Assembly (NCBI GenBank): GCA_020636075.1
Contig: JACJYO010000001.1
Coordinates: 496,001-560,000 of the forward strand
DNA: 64,000 nt
Reading direction: 5' to 3'
Source: Lewinellaceae bacterium
Lineage (GTDB): Bacteria; Bacteroidota; Bacteroidia; Chitinophagales; Saprospiraceae
Positions 23,511-32,069 of the stretch are shown here, in pieces. The notes beneath the pieces are model-generated. The model was not told the origin of the DNA, made no database searches, and was given only the letters and a program-made list of their open reading frames with translations. Positions within the stretch are counted from its first letter, which is position 1, and every line of letters starts with the position of its first letter. The position numbers and the translations under genes are program-made.

Positions 23511-25298
23511 TTAGGATAAATAGGATTTTGAAAATTCGATAAGGTCGACGATCCCAAAATTTTTAGGATCCTTATTGTTTTTATGCAAAAAAGCCGCTTC
23601 GGGCCACCATTCCGGTTGCAGGTTTAAATAAGATTGTTGCTTATCCTGCATTAAAACCCAGAGAATTTGCTCGGCGATAATTCGACCGCCTACCGGGCCG
23701 AGTTGTTGGCCTTTATGCAAAATTTCTGCTTCCAGTAAAATGTAAAGCCAGAGGGGTGCTTTATCCAATTTAATAGGCATGTTTGGAATATGCTGTTTAA
23801 CGAGCACATCATCCAGTACCGGCGTATTCGCTGGCAGCGCATTTACCTGGTTTAAGGCATTAAACAACTCGGAACCCTTTGGCAGACGGTCTTTACTATT
23901 GCCGTGTGATGCCTCTAAATCCCGCTCTGGCAGTGAATTCCGACTGGACAGAAAAAAAAGATGAAACAATGGAGGCGCAATTAAATGGTCTATAGCCAGG
24001 CTCGCTTGTGGTGGATAATTGCGAGCTGCATAGGGTTTCACTTGATAGTCAAAAAAGAAGGCCCATTCCATGAAGAGGTCTTCCTGTGTACGTTTTACAG
24101 AACCGCGCATATCTACCAGACCTTCCGCTTTTAGGGCATTATTTGTATTGGCCTCCTTGTTCTGAACTTTTGTGTGAACTCTCTGCTTTAAGCTTTCGAT
24201 ATCATTTGATTCCGCTATAAGTGGCAGCAACGATTCTTCCAGAAACTTATCCAGATCGGCAATGCTCAAACCTGGATTATTTTCCAATTCTAGTTTCAGC
24301 CTGTTTAAAGCATCCTGAGGCGTAATTTTTACACCTTCGATCATTGAATAAGTATTGAAATCTTTAGAAATGCTCTCGGCAATTCGCTGAAGTGTAGCTT
24401 TCCGAATAACTTCATCATTTTGGTTTAAAAACAACCGCATGCGACGGGTATATCTCAACAGATTTGGAAATTTAAACTGATCATTAACCACAGGCGGAAT
24501 TTCTTCTTTTGGAAAAATATATACCTCACGCACCTGGCTGTGCCCGATGCGAAATGCAGCCCTCGAAAACTCCGGCATTAATACTGGAGACTTGGTGTGA
24601 TCGTAAAATTCAAAACCTCCTGCCATGACCTGGTTTACAAGAGTATCGCCTACCAGTAAAGGAAGAAACTGGTTAACAATTATCCATTGATAATGCCAAA
24701 TCACCAGTCGCTGGGTTGCTTCGAGCAAATTTTTTCCTGTCAAATTCTGATCATGCTCATGCAACCATACGGCTACCGCATTGTGAAACTGCATAAACAC
24801 GCAATGTAACTGGGATAGAATATAATTTCTGTCATTACGCTTTTCTGCAATTACAGGATCGTACTTGTCTGTACGTATTGAAGCACGTTGCATATCGGAC
24901 ACGTTGGGCTCGGCATACCGCATTCGAAACAACACATTCTTAAAAACCGATAAGGTGTCTCCCTTAAAATTGCTTTTTCGCAAATTCACCCAATAGGGTA
25001 TGTCCGATTCTTCATGTACATAAAACTCCTCTTCATCCGGACCATTTCCGTATAAAGCCCGCAGCCGTAAAGTCGGAAATTTAGTCTCCGTTCGTTCCGC
25101 AGTGATCATATCGTGTGTAATAAATTGTCCCAAATAGGTGAACCCGGCTGGAATGCGCTCATTCAAGTTGGTCTCTAAACTGCCATCTGGTCCTCCCATG
25201 AAAGCCAACAGATTTTCCGTATCCCCCTTGGAGAGAAAGCCCGGCTTTGAAAGCGGCTGAAATTTTAGATTTAGTTTTCGAAAATCATCGAAATTCAT
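23511..25298 (-). CDS. Animal-type haem peroxidase (peroxinectin/cyclooxygenase superfamily)
   Basis: From ATG 25298 (MNFDDFRKLN; a TTG 33 nt upstream is the alternative) the protein is 595 residues. It has the distal-haem motif FTYLGQFITHDM with His62 and Asp63, the RNDRNYILSQLHCVFMQFHN helix, LVIWHYQWIIVNQFLPLL, and the proximal haem ligand region AFRIGHSQV near residue 251. These are signatures of the peroxidase-cyclooxygenase superfamily, which uses peroxide to oxidise halides or organic substrates. No signal peptide is apparent, so export is unclear. First gene of an apparent operon with an unknown protein, a sensor kinase and a response regulator. Confidence 0.9.
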   Translation of the reverse strand: MNFDDFRKLNLKFQPLSKPGFLSKGDTENLLAFMGGPDGSLETNLNERIPAGFTYLGQFITHDMITAERTETKFPTLRLRALYGNGPDEEEFYVHEESDIPYWVNLRKSNFKGDTLSVFKNVLFRMRYAEPNVSDMQRASIRTDKYDPVIAEKRNDRNYILSQLHCVFMQFHNAVAVWLHEHDQNLTGKNLLEATQRLVIWHYQWIIVNQFLPLLVGDTLVNQVMAGGFEFYDHTKSPVLMPEFSRAAFRIGHSQVREVYIFPKEEIPPVVNDQFKFPNLLRYTRRMRLFLNQNDEVIRKATLQRIAESISKDFNTYSMIEGVKITPQDALNRLKLELENNPGLSIADLDKFLEESLLPLIAESNDIESLKQRVHTKVQNKEANTNNALKAEGLVDMRGSVKRTQEDLFMEWAFFFDYQVKPYAARNYPPQASLAIDHLIAPPLFHLFFLSSRNSLPERDLEASHGNSKDRLPKGSELFNALNQVNALPANTPVLDDVLVKQHIPNMPIKLDKAPLWLYILLEAEILHKGQQLGPVGGRIIAEQILWVLMQDKQQSYLNLQPEWWPEAAFLHKNNKDPKNFGIVDLIEFSKSYLS

Positions 25299-25337
25299 AG
25301 GCCTTAGAGATTTTTTTGAAAAAATAATCAATCATTC

Positions 25338-25393
25338 GCCCCCTCCCCAAAACCCCTCCAACCAGCCCAAAAAAGCCGGCCAGAGGGGGAGGA
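25338..25393. repeat. C-rich/G-rich imperfect inverted repeat
   Basis: A CCCCCTCCCC block, then ACCCCTCC, is answered by GAGGGGGAGGAGG about 35 nt away, with a GCC..GGC inner pair. It lies in the 162-nt gap between the caspase-like gene (ending at 25461) and the peroxidase start at 25298. Probably a dispersed repeat; no T-run, so not a clear terminator. Confidence 0.4.
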
Positions 25394-25460
25394 GGATACC
25401 GATGGTCATTTGGCGCTTATTTAGCAGCGCAATGGTGCGTTTATGCTTTTTTGTCAATGT

Positions 25461-27317
25461 CTATAAATACAGTTGGGCCAGTTGGGCATACTGCCCTGCC
25501 CGGCGAACATTGCCGTACTTAAAGGCGATGTAGGCAAGCATGGTATAGGCCAGATACTGGTGCCGCCGGGGTGTTCCTTCCAGTTGCAGGCATTGCAGGA
25601 ACCGGGATTCCGCTTCTGCATACTGACGGTTTTTAAACAGGCGCATCCCGTTTGCAAACGCAGTAGCATCTGTTCCGGGCGACATGTTGTTGCCCGACTT
25701 ATCTATACCTGGCGCTTTCCAAGGGTTATCAAAACCTGCGTCCATATAGTCGTAGGTCAGTTCCAGGTATGGCAAAACCCAATTGGGCGCCAGGCTTGCG
25801 GCCTGAACGTAGTAATATTGCGACGAGTCGCCGTCGGTTGTAAACGACCAGGCATTGCCCATCCAGTAATGGAGATAAGGTGCCCCGGGATCGTATTGTA
25901 ATGCCTGTAACAATTTGTCCCGGGCGATCCGCTTCAACGAATCCTGCTGTGTAGGCCCGCCCAAGCCGGTATTTAAAAATGCCGTATTGTAGGCTTCAAA
26001 GAACAATTTTTTCGCCATCAACGGGCGAAACAGGCTCATTTTGCCCCCCAACATCCCAATGGCGCGATCCAGGTATTCGGGATAGTTGGTCAGCCGTCGC
26101 GGATTGTACTGCCAGGTGCCTTCCAATCCGGGTTCCAGGTCAAGCAGGGCATTCAGCGTCTGTTGTGTTTCATTGAGCATCGCAACCAGGAAGGTCCGTC
26201 GCAGCGGTTGCAAATACATTTCGAGCGTCGGATCCGTTTCTGCCTGGCACAGGATGGCATAGGCGCTTGACCCACTGCCTGATGCCTCAAAAAAAAGCCC
26301 TGCATCCAATGCTGCACATAACTGCCGGTAAATTTGTTGTCCGCCGGAATCCACCGGCTGCTTGAAGGTGCTGGGGTCTTCCGATATGTTGTTTTCATCT
26401 TTGCCGCGCATTGTTTTTTGATCCTCCGGTTGCGCACAGGGAGGTTCAACTAAAAAAGCCGGCCGGCTGATCGGGGTCATCAGGTTTCCGATAATAACAG
26501 GCATTTGCTTGTGCGGCGCTACTGCAGCTGGTACCGCTTTTTGCAGAAAATTGCCGATCTCAAGCAAGGTTACAACGCCGTCACAGTCGTCATCTGCTGC
26601 GCCCGACAAACCATTCAACAGGTAAAACGAAAACACACCGCGCCCTTCACCCCAGTTCGCTCCTTCGGCAGCAAACTCATCCGGCTGGCACGACAGGATC
26701 TTGGTTTCCCGGGCATATTGCCGGGCAAGTTGTGCAGTGGTGAGCTGAGCGCCACGGATGCCCGAACCGGCCAGTTTGCCGGCATGACAAGCATCCGCAA
26801 TTACAAGCATCCGGGCTTCATTTTTTGTACAAATCGTAGTCGTTACATCCTGCAAATACTGTAAGGAAACAGCGCCAGCAGCATAGACAGCGGCCGGGCT
26901 GTCGTATCCCAACAGGTAACCGTTTTGCTGCACCGTTGTAGTTTCCACATCACCATGGCCGGCATAATAAAAAATCGCCTGATCTCCCCGATGGCTCTCC
27001 TCGACAAGCCATTGCAAGGCCACACAAATCGCAGCAGTGGTCGCTTGTTCGTTTACCATGAGTTGTATGTTCTGCCTGGGCACCATGCCCCCGGAAGCTG
27101 TGCCCAGCCATTGCGCAAAAGCACGTGCATCCGCATGGGCGTATTTTAAAGCCGGTATATTTGGATGCTGATAGTTGGAAATGCCTACCACTACTGCCCG
27201 GATGATACCTGTTCGCTCAGGTAACCCGGACTTTACGGGCCGCACTCCTCGTGATGTTTGTGCGAACGAAGCGACAGCCAACAGAAGGAGCAATGGCAAA
27301 ATTGCTTTGGCTCTCAT
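25461..27317 (-). CDS. Exported caspase-like (C14) protease with C-terminal repeats
   Basis: 618 residues with a signal peptide ending ASFAQ at about residue 20. The caspase/metacaspase p20 fold spans about 38-280: RAVVVGISNYQ first strand, catalytic His121 in IFYYAGHGD, catalytic Cys177 in VIADACHAG, and a short EF-hand-like DDDCDGVVT segment near 235-245 that could bind calcium. The C-terminal third (about 400-615) is helical with TPR-like pairs (GMRLFKNRQYAEAESRFLQC, then MLAYIAFKYGNVRRAGQYAQ). Bacterial caspase homologues act in signalling, processing or regulated death, and cleave after Arg/Lys or Asp. A periplasmic location is unusual for a death effector. Single gene; direction matches the peroxidase operon. 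Confidence 0.9.
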   Translation of the reverse strand: MRAKAILPLLLLLAVASFAQTSRGVRPVKSGLPERTGIIRAVVVGISNYQHPNIPALKYAHADARAFAQWLGTASGGMVPRQNIQLMVNEQATTAAICVALQWLVEESHRGDQAIFYYAGHGDVETTTVQQNGYLLGYDSPAAVYAAGAVSLQYLQDVTTTICTKNEARMLVIADACHAGKLAGSGIRGAQLTTAQLARQYARETKILSCQPDEFAAEGANWGEGRGVFSFYLLNGLSGAADDDCDGVVTLLEIGNFLQKAVPAAVAPHKQMPVIIGNLMTPISRPAFLVEPPCAQPEDQKTMRGKDENNISEDPSTFKQPVDSGGQQIYRQLCAALDAGLFFEASGSGSSAYAILCQAETDPTLEMYLQPLRRTFLVAMLNETQQTLNALLDLEPGLEGTWQYNPRRLTNYPEYLDRAIGMLGGKMSLFRPLMAKKLFFEAYNTAFLNTGLGGPTQQDSLKRIARDKLLQALQYDPGAPYLHYWMGNAWSFTTDGDSSQYYYVQAASLAPNWVLPYLELTYDYMDAGFDNPWKAPGIDKSGNNMSPGTDATAFANGMRLFKNRQYAEAESRFLQCLQLEGTPRRHQYLAYTMLAYIAFKYGNVRRAGQYAQLAQLYL

Positions 27318-27735
27318 TATTTTTGGGTTTATTGAAAAAATTGGGTTCCGGATTAACCCGCCGCGTCATTTGGTTGGTGCCGCAATAGGTAGGAAAGGAT
27401 TCAAAGGGGAAGCGTAGACTGACTGTTACAACTTGGATTTTGGGTTTTATTAGCCGTAATTTTGTTTGCCTTTATGTCAGGCGATGTAACCTATTTAAGG
27501 TAAAACAAAGGTAGCCAATACCGCACTAACGAAAAATGTAACAAACGTTATATGCGACAAATCAAATTGGGAGGTTTCGCCAGAATCATCCAATTCTCTT
27601 TTGGACTTCAGCCTTTTCGACAAATTAACGCAATATTCTGGCCTGGAAGCCTGACTTTTCCAAAAACTAGTTTTCCCGCCTTGTTTTGGAAACCTGACTT
27701 TCAAGCCTGCTTTTAAACACAAAAACAGTTCTGCT
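27318..27735. other. Divergent intergenic region, no gene seen
   Basis: This 418-nt spacer lies between the divergent caspase-like and GWxTD genes. It contains one plus-strand TAATTTTG (about 27453-27460) that fits the -7 consensus, but it is 275 nt from the next plus-strand start, so assignment is doubtful. Near 27649-27712 are two partly repeated blocks (AAGCCTGACTTTTC and AAACCTGACTTTCA). No open frame with protein-like content is present. Confidence 0.4.
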
Positions 27736-29202
27736 ATGAAAAACAAAACACATTTCCTGCACCTGCCGGTACTCTTACTGGCATTTTTTCCCGCTATTAC
27801 GCATGCGATCGATGCGGGAGTGGCCTATTGCATTTATGCAACCCCGGAAAAACCATATCTGGAAATCAACATCGAAATCGCCGCCGCGTCTGTTAGCTTC
27901 AAACCAGTTGACAGCACCTACCTGCAAGCAGGCGTAGAAACCCTCATTCTGGTCAAACAGGGGGAAACCGTGGTAACTTTTGAAAAATACCGGTTAAACA
28001 GCCCTTTGGTTCGAAATCCGAGGAATCTACTCGATGTTAAACGTATGTACCTCCAACCAGGTAGCTATAGCCTCGAAATCACATTCGAAGACATGCACGA
28101 CCCCGGCAATACCAGCAGCTTCAACACCCCGCTCACCGTCGATCTGGGTAGTGGGGCTTACCTCTCCAACCTATTGCTATTGCGCAATTATAAACCAGAC
28201 AATTCGGACAACCCATTCACAAAGAATGGTTATTTTATGGAGCCCCTACCCTTCCGGTTTTATGACCGCACATCCACCATGCTTGCTTTTTATGCCGAAA
28301 TTTACCACACCGGAAAAGTGGTCAAGGAAGAGGCCTACATGATTCGGTATCTGGTTGAAAAAAACATGGAAAACGGCGTAACGGAGATTGTTTCTTCCGG
28401 GAGCCAACGCAAAAAGCCTTCCGCCATAGATGCGATTTTGGTGCCCATGAATATCAGCAAATTGAAAAGTGGCAATTATTTCCTGACCGTAGAACTGCGC
28501 AACGAGATCAATGAATTGCTGGCAAGCCAGAAAATTGAATTCCAACGCTCCAACCCTTTTCTCGATGTTCCGGAAGAAGCCCTTTCGGCTGATGTCGTAG
28601 AAAAGCAATTTGTAAACGACCTGAATGAGGAAAACCTGCGGTTTAGTCTGCGTGCAATCTCCCCGCTTACGCTCGGCGATGATGCTGAAATGCTGAAAAA
28701 CATTTTGCAAGGCAGCGATCTGAAAGCCATGCGTTTTTTTCTGTTTCGGCATTTTGTCCGGGCAAATCCGAACAACCCCGAACAAGCATATGTGGATTAT
28801 ATGACCGTTGCCGGTGCGGCCGATCTGCAATTTCACAGCGGGTTCCGGTATGGTTTCGAAACCGACCGCGGCCGGACTTACATGCGGTATGGCCGCCCCG
28901 ACGATCTCATTCATGTGGAAGATGATCCCAGTGCACCACCGTACGAGATATGGGTGTATTATGATTTCCCAAAAACCAGGCAGACCAACGTCAAATTTTT
29001 GTTTTACAACCCTACGCTGGCCGGAGCCGACTTTATCCTGCTCCATTCCAACGCCCGGGGGGAGATCAACAACCCGCGTTGGGAAGTTGATTTGTACAAG
29101 CGCAATGCCGGAAATGAAATCGAAGGGGATAACTACCACGATGCCACAACCATGCAGCGGAATGTTGGCCGCCTGGCGCGCACGTATTTTGAAGATTTTT
29201 AA
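27736..29202 (+). CDS. GWxTD domain-containing exported protein
   Basis: 488 residues with a signal peptide (MKNKTHFLHLPVLLLAFFPA then ITHA). The N-terminal two-thirds is beta-rich, and the C-terminal region carries the family signature around residues 370-400: FRYGFETDRGRTYMRYGRPD, in which GFETD stands for GWxTD, followed by YEIWVYYDFPKT. GWxTD proteins occur in Bacteroidota and related phyla, are exported and have no established function. Single-gene unit with a bidirectional terminator directly after it. Confidence 0.85.
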   Translation: MKNKTHFLHLPVLLLAFFPAITHAIDAGVAYCIYATPEKPYLEINIEIAAASVSFKPVDSTYLQAGVETLILVKQGETVVTFEKYRLNSPLVRNPRNLLDVKRMYLQPGSYSLEITFEDMHDPGNTSSFNTPLTVDLGSGAYLSNLLLLRNYKPDNSDNPFTKNGYFMEPLPFRFYDRTSTMLAFYAEIYHTGKVVKEEAYMIRYLVEKNMENGVTEIVSSGSQRKKPSAIDAILVPMNISKLKSGNYFLTVELRNEINELLASQKIEFQRSNPFLDVPEEALSADVVEKQFVNDLNEENLRFSLRAISPLTLGDDAEMLKNILQGSDLKAMRFFLFRHFVRANPNNPEQAYVDYMTVAGAADLQFHSGFRYGFETDRGRTYMRYGRPDDLIHVEDDPSAPPYEIWVYYDFPKTRQTNVKFLFYNPTLAGADFILLHSNARGEINNPRWEVDLYKRNAGNEIEGDNYHDATTMQRNVGRLARTYFEDF

Positions 29203-29220
29203 TGAAGCCTGAAATAGACC

Positions 29221-29260
29221 TACAAAAAAGGCCGCGCTGAATGGCGCGGCCTTTTTTGTA
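29221..29260. terminator. Bidirectional rho-independent terminator
   Basis: A 40-nt palindrome: TACAAAAAAGGCCGCGC, loop TGAAT, then GCGCGGCCTTTTTTGTA (with one extra G by the loop). The GC-rich stem flanked by six A and six T serves both the GWxTD gene (plus) and the cysteine desulfurase gene (minus). Confidence 0.92.
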
Positions 29261-29285
29261 GGTCCGGTCTGATCAATTGGCAATT

Positions 29286-30452
29286 TTACCCACCTACCAC
29301 AGACTCCGCCCGAACCAGTTCAGGCAAAATTGATTTCAGTTTATCAATCAAAAAATCAACATCCGCGCGAGTGTTGTAATGCGAAAAGGAAAAGCGGATG
29401 CTTTTGTGTTCCGGATCGGCGCCAATCGCCGTCAGCACATGACTGCCTGCCTCTGCACCGCTCGAACAGGCGCTTCCGCCCGAGGCGCTCACCCCGGCAA
29501 TGTCCAGGCTAAGCAGCAATATCTCGTTTTTCGGTGATGGCGGAAAGGAAACATTCAACACGGTGTACAGGTAGCGGCCATCATAATCACCATTGAAGTG
29601 GATGCCATCAAATGAATCGACCAGACGTTCCATCAGGTATTGCCGCACCGCCTGAATGTGCCCGGAGCGGGCATCCATTTCCGCAGTAGCCAATTCCAGT
29701 GCTTTTGCCAACCCGACGATCCCGTAAACATTCTCCGTGCCACCCCGCATATTGCGTTCCTGGCCACCACCGTCGATGAATGGGTGGATCGGATTATCCG
29801 GATTGATGTAAATAAAACCGACGCCTTTTGGACCGTGAAACTTATGCGCAGCACCGGAAAGAAAACTTACGGGTATTTGCTGCACATCAACTGGGAAATG
29901 GCCGATGGATTGCACGGTATCCGTATGAAACAAGGCACCATATTGCTGGCAGATTGCTGAAACCTGAGCCAGATCGATCATCGTGCCAATTTCGTTATTG
30001 GCGTGCATCAACGATACCAGCGTTTTTTTATCCGGGTTGCCAGCCAGTGTTTTTTCCAAGGCATCCATACTTACTCGGCCTTGGGCATCCACCGGCAACC
30101 AGACAACCTCGACGCCTTGAAATTTTTCCAGCGATTCAATGGTGTGCAGGCCACAGTGGTGTTCAGTCGGGCTGCTGATAATGCGCTGCACACCAAGGTC
30201 GCGTACGGCGCATTTGATAGCCATATTGTTGCTTTCGGTGCCGCCGGAGGTAAAGAAAATATCGGCTGTACCTGCACCGATGCATTGCGCAACGGTTTTC
30301 CGGGCAGTCTCAAGTAAGCTGCGAACGCTGCGTCCTTCAGCGTGGATACTGGATGGGTTGCCAAATTGACCCCGCAAAACCGGGATCATAGCGTCAATAA
30401 CCGCTTCGGAAACTGGGGTTGTGGCGGCATTGTCAAAATATACTCTTTCCAT
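29286..30452 (-). CDS. Cysteine desulfurase (NifS/IscS-like)
   Basis: From ATG 30452 (MERVYFDNAATTPVSEAVID) the protein has 388 residues, the normal length. It is a PLP enzyme that converts cysteine to alanine and delivers persulfide sulfur for Fe-S clusters or tRNA thiolation. Visible are FDNAATTP at the N-terminus, FTSGGTESNN (PLP contacts), SGAAHKFHGPKG with the Schiff-base Lys near 203, and the active-site Cys in GGSACSSGAE near 324, of the long-loop group I type. No iscU or other isc genes flank it, so the downstream pathway is open. Own -7 element at 30513-30520. Confidence 0.94.
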   Translation of the reverse strand: MERVYFDNAATTPVSEAVIDAMIPVLRGQFGNPSSIHAEGRSVRSLLETARKTVAQCIGAGTADIFFTSGGTESNNMAIKCAVRDLGVQRIISSPTEHHCGLHTIESLEKFQGVEVVWLPVDAQGRVSMDALEKTLAGNPDKKTLVSLMHANNEIGTMIDLAQVSAICQQYGALFHTDTVQSIGHFPVDVQQIPVSFLSGAAHKFHGPKGVGFIYINPDNPIHPFIDGGGQERNMRGGTENVYGIVGLAKALELATAEMDARSGHIQAVRQYLMERLVDSFDGIHFNGDYDGRYLYTVLNVSFPPSPKNEILLLSLDIAGVSASGGSACSSGAEAGSHVLTAIGADPEHKSIRFSFSHYNTRADVDFLIDKLKSILPELVRAESVVGG

Positions 30453-30512
30453 AATTTGGTGGTGGGAACATGCCTTACGGCAGGTTAGGGTGTACAGTGT
30501 TTTGTAGCACGG

Positions 30513-30520
30513 CAAAGGTA
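30513..30520 (-). promoter_or_regulatory. Candidate -7 element for the cysteine desulfurase gene
   Basis: The minus strand reads TACCTTTG (TAnnTTTG), 60 nt upstream of the ATG at 30452, in the short gap after glmM. The predicted leader is about 54 nt. The -33 region has no clear TTG. Confidence 0.42.
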
Positions 30521-30532
30521 AAAAAATACCCT

Positions 30533-31912
30533 CTAACGAAACCCCTGTACATCCTGCATAATCTTGCGCGCTAAATTTTCAGCGATCACTGCAGATTTGC
30601 TTTCCGCATACACCCGAACGATTGGTTCTGTATTGGAAGGGCGCAGGTGCACCCAGCCGCTTTCGAAGTCAATTTTTAGCCCGTCTTCCGTATTGATTTG
30701 TTCATTCCGGTATTTGGTCCGCAATGCTTCGAAGATCTTGTTTAAATCCAGATCGGCCGATAATTCCAGTTTGTTCTTGGCCATTTGATAGTCTGGGTAA
30801 GTTTGCCGCAGTGTTGAAATTTGTTTGCCCGAATTGGCTAAGTGACTCAAAAAGAGGGCAATACCCACCAAAGCATCCCGGCCATAGTGCAAATCCGGAA
30901 GGATCACCCCGCCATTGCCTTCACCACCGATCACGGCTTTCACCGCTTTCATTTTTTGAACAACATTGACCTCGCCAACAGCAGCGGCATGGTAGGTTCC
31001 GCCGTGTTTCTCGGTGATATCGCGCAAGGCGCGGGTGGAAGACAAGTTCGAAACAGTATTTCCACCGCCTCGTTTCGACAACACATAATCGGCAACCGCA
31101 ACCAGGGTGTATTCCTCACCGAATAGTTCGCCGTCTTCACACATGAACACAAGCCGGTCGACATCCGGGTCGACGGCAATACCCAATTGTGCTTTTTGCA
31201 TGCGAACCTCTGTCGACAATTGGCCCAAATTAAGCTTCAAGGGTTCAGGATTGTGGGCAAAATGGCCATTTATCTCTCCATTGAGCAGGCTAACTTCGCA
31301 GCCCAGTGCTTCAAGCAACGGTGGTACTGCCAGAGCGCCAGTGGAATTTATAGCATCCACAACGATCCGGAATTTTTTGGCTTTGACGGCTGCCGCATCT
31401 ACGAGCGGCAGTGCCAGTATTTTTTCAATATGCTTTGCGATATAACCACCTTCAGTACGATAGTTCCCCAATTGATCTACTGGTGCATACACGATATTCC
31501 CTTCAGCCACCCGGGCCAGCACGGCAGCACCGTCTGCTGCGCTGATAAATTCACCTTTGTTGTTTAGCAACTTCAAGGCATTCCATTCCCGCGGGTTATG
31601 GCTGGCAGTAAAAATTATGCCGCCGCCGGCCTTTTCCAGAGGGACAGCCAGTTCTACCGTTGGCGTGGTACTGAGTCCGAGGTCTACTACTGAAATACCC
31701 ATACTGCGCAAGGTATTGATGGCCAGGTTGCTGACAATTTCGCCCGAAATACGGCCATCGCGGCCGACCACGATCGTAGCGTTGCCGGTAGTATCCAGGA
31801 TCCATTGGCCGAAGCCGGCCGTACATTCAACAATATCTTGAGGAGTAAGATTGTCAGCCGGGCGTCCTCCAATGGTGCCCCGGAATCCGGAGATTGATTT
31901 GATAAGTGGCAA
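30533..31912 (-). CDS. glmM: Phosphoglucosamine mutase
   Basis: 459 residues converting glucosamine-6-phosphate to glucosamine-1-phosphate for peptidoglycan and LPS precursors. It has LIKSISGFRGTIGG at the N-terminus, the phospho-serine loop FTASHNPREWNALKLL, the metal loop VDPDVDRLVF, the sugar-binding GEGNGGVI and the C-terminal RPSNTEPIVRVYAE phosphate site. The first conserved residues begin directly after a TTG at 31912, and no in-frame ATG lies near, so a TTG start is likely. A -7 element lies 80 nt upstream. A phosphomannomutase label is the alternative, but the Bacteroidota GlmM-type N-terminus favours this call. Confidence 0.9.
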   Translation of the reverse strand: MPLIKSISGFRGTIGGRPADNLTPQDIVECTAGFGQWILDTTGNATIVVGRDGRISGEIVSNLAINTLRSMGISVVDLGLSTTPTVELAVPLEKAGGGIIFTASHNPREWNALKLLNNKGEFISAADGAAVLARVAEGNIVYAPVDQLGNYRTEGGYIAKHIEKILALPLVDAAAVKAKKFRIVVDAINSTGALAVPPLLEALGCEVSLLNGEINGHFAHNPEPLKLNLGQLSTEVRMQKAQLGIAVDPDVDRLVFMCEDGELFGEEYTLVAVADYVLSKRGGGNTVSNLSSTRALRDITEKHGGTYHAAAVGEVNVVQKMKAVKAVIGGEGNGGVILPDLHYGRDALVGIALFLSHLANSGKQISTLRQTYPDYQMAKNKLELSADLDLNKIFEALRTKYRNEQINTEDGLKIDFESGWVHLRPSNTEPIVRVYAESKSAVIAENLARKIMQDVQGFR

Positions 31913-31991
31913 GGTGGGCTTTGCGTTTAGGTTAACGGTTGAGCAGCCTGAAAACGGGGGGTAGGATAAAATGTATCAATTTGCTGGAAGG

Positions 31992-31999
31992 CAAAAGTA
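31992..31999 (-). promoter_or_regulatory. Candidate -7 element for glmM
   Basis: The minus strand reads TACTTTTG (TAnnTTTG), 80 nt upstream of the TTG start at 31912, giving a leader of about 73 nt. It sits in the 157-nt gap after the alkaline phosphatase gene. No good -33 element was found. Confidence 0.38.
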
Positions 32000-32069
32000 C
32001 GCAAGAATTTTTACCGTCGATAAGTTTGAAGACAGGCAAAAAAGCAAGTTGCAAGACAGGATGCCCGAT

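Noticed and set aside
27453..27460. Promoter for the GWxTD gene
   Set aside because: TAATTTTG fits the consensus but lies 275 nt from the start codon and has no other support.
28246..29283. 345-codon minus-strand open frame
   Set aside because: Antisense to the GWxTD gene and running through its terminator; no domain seen.
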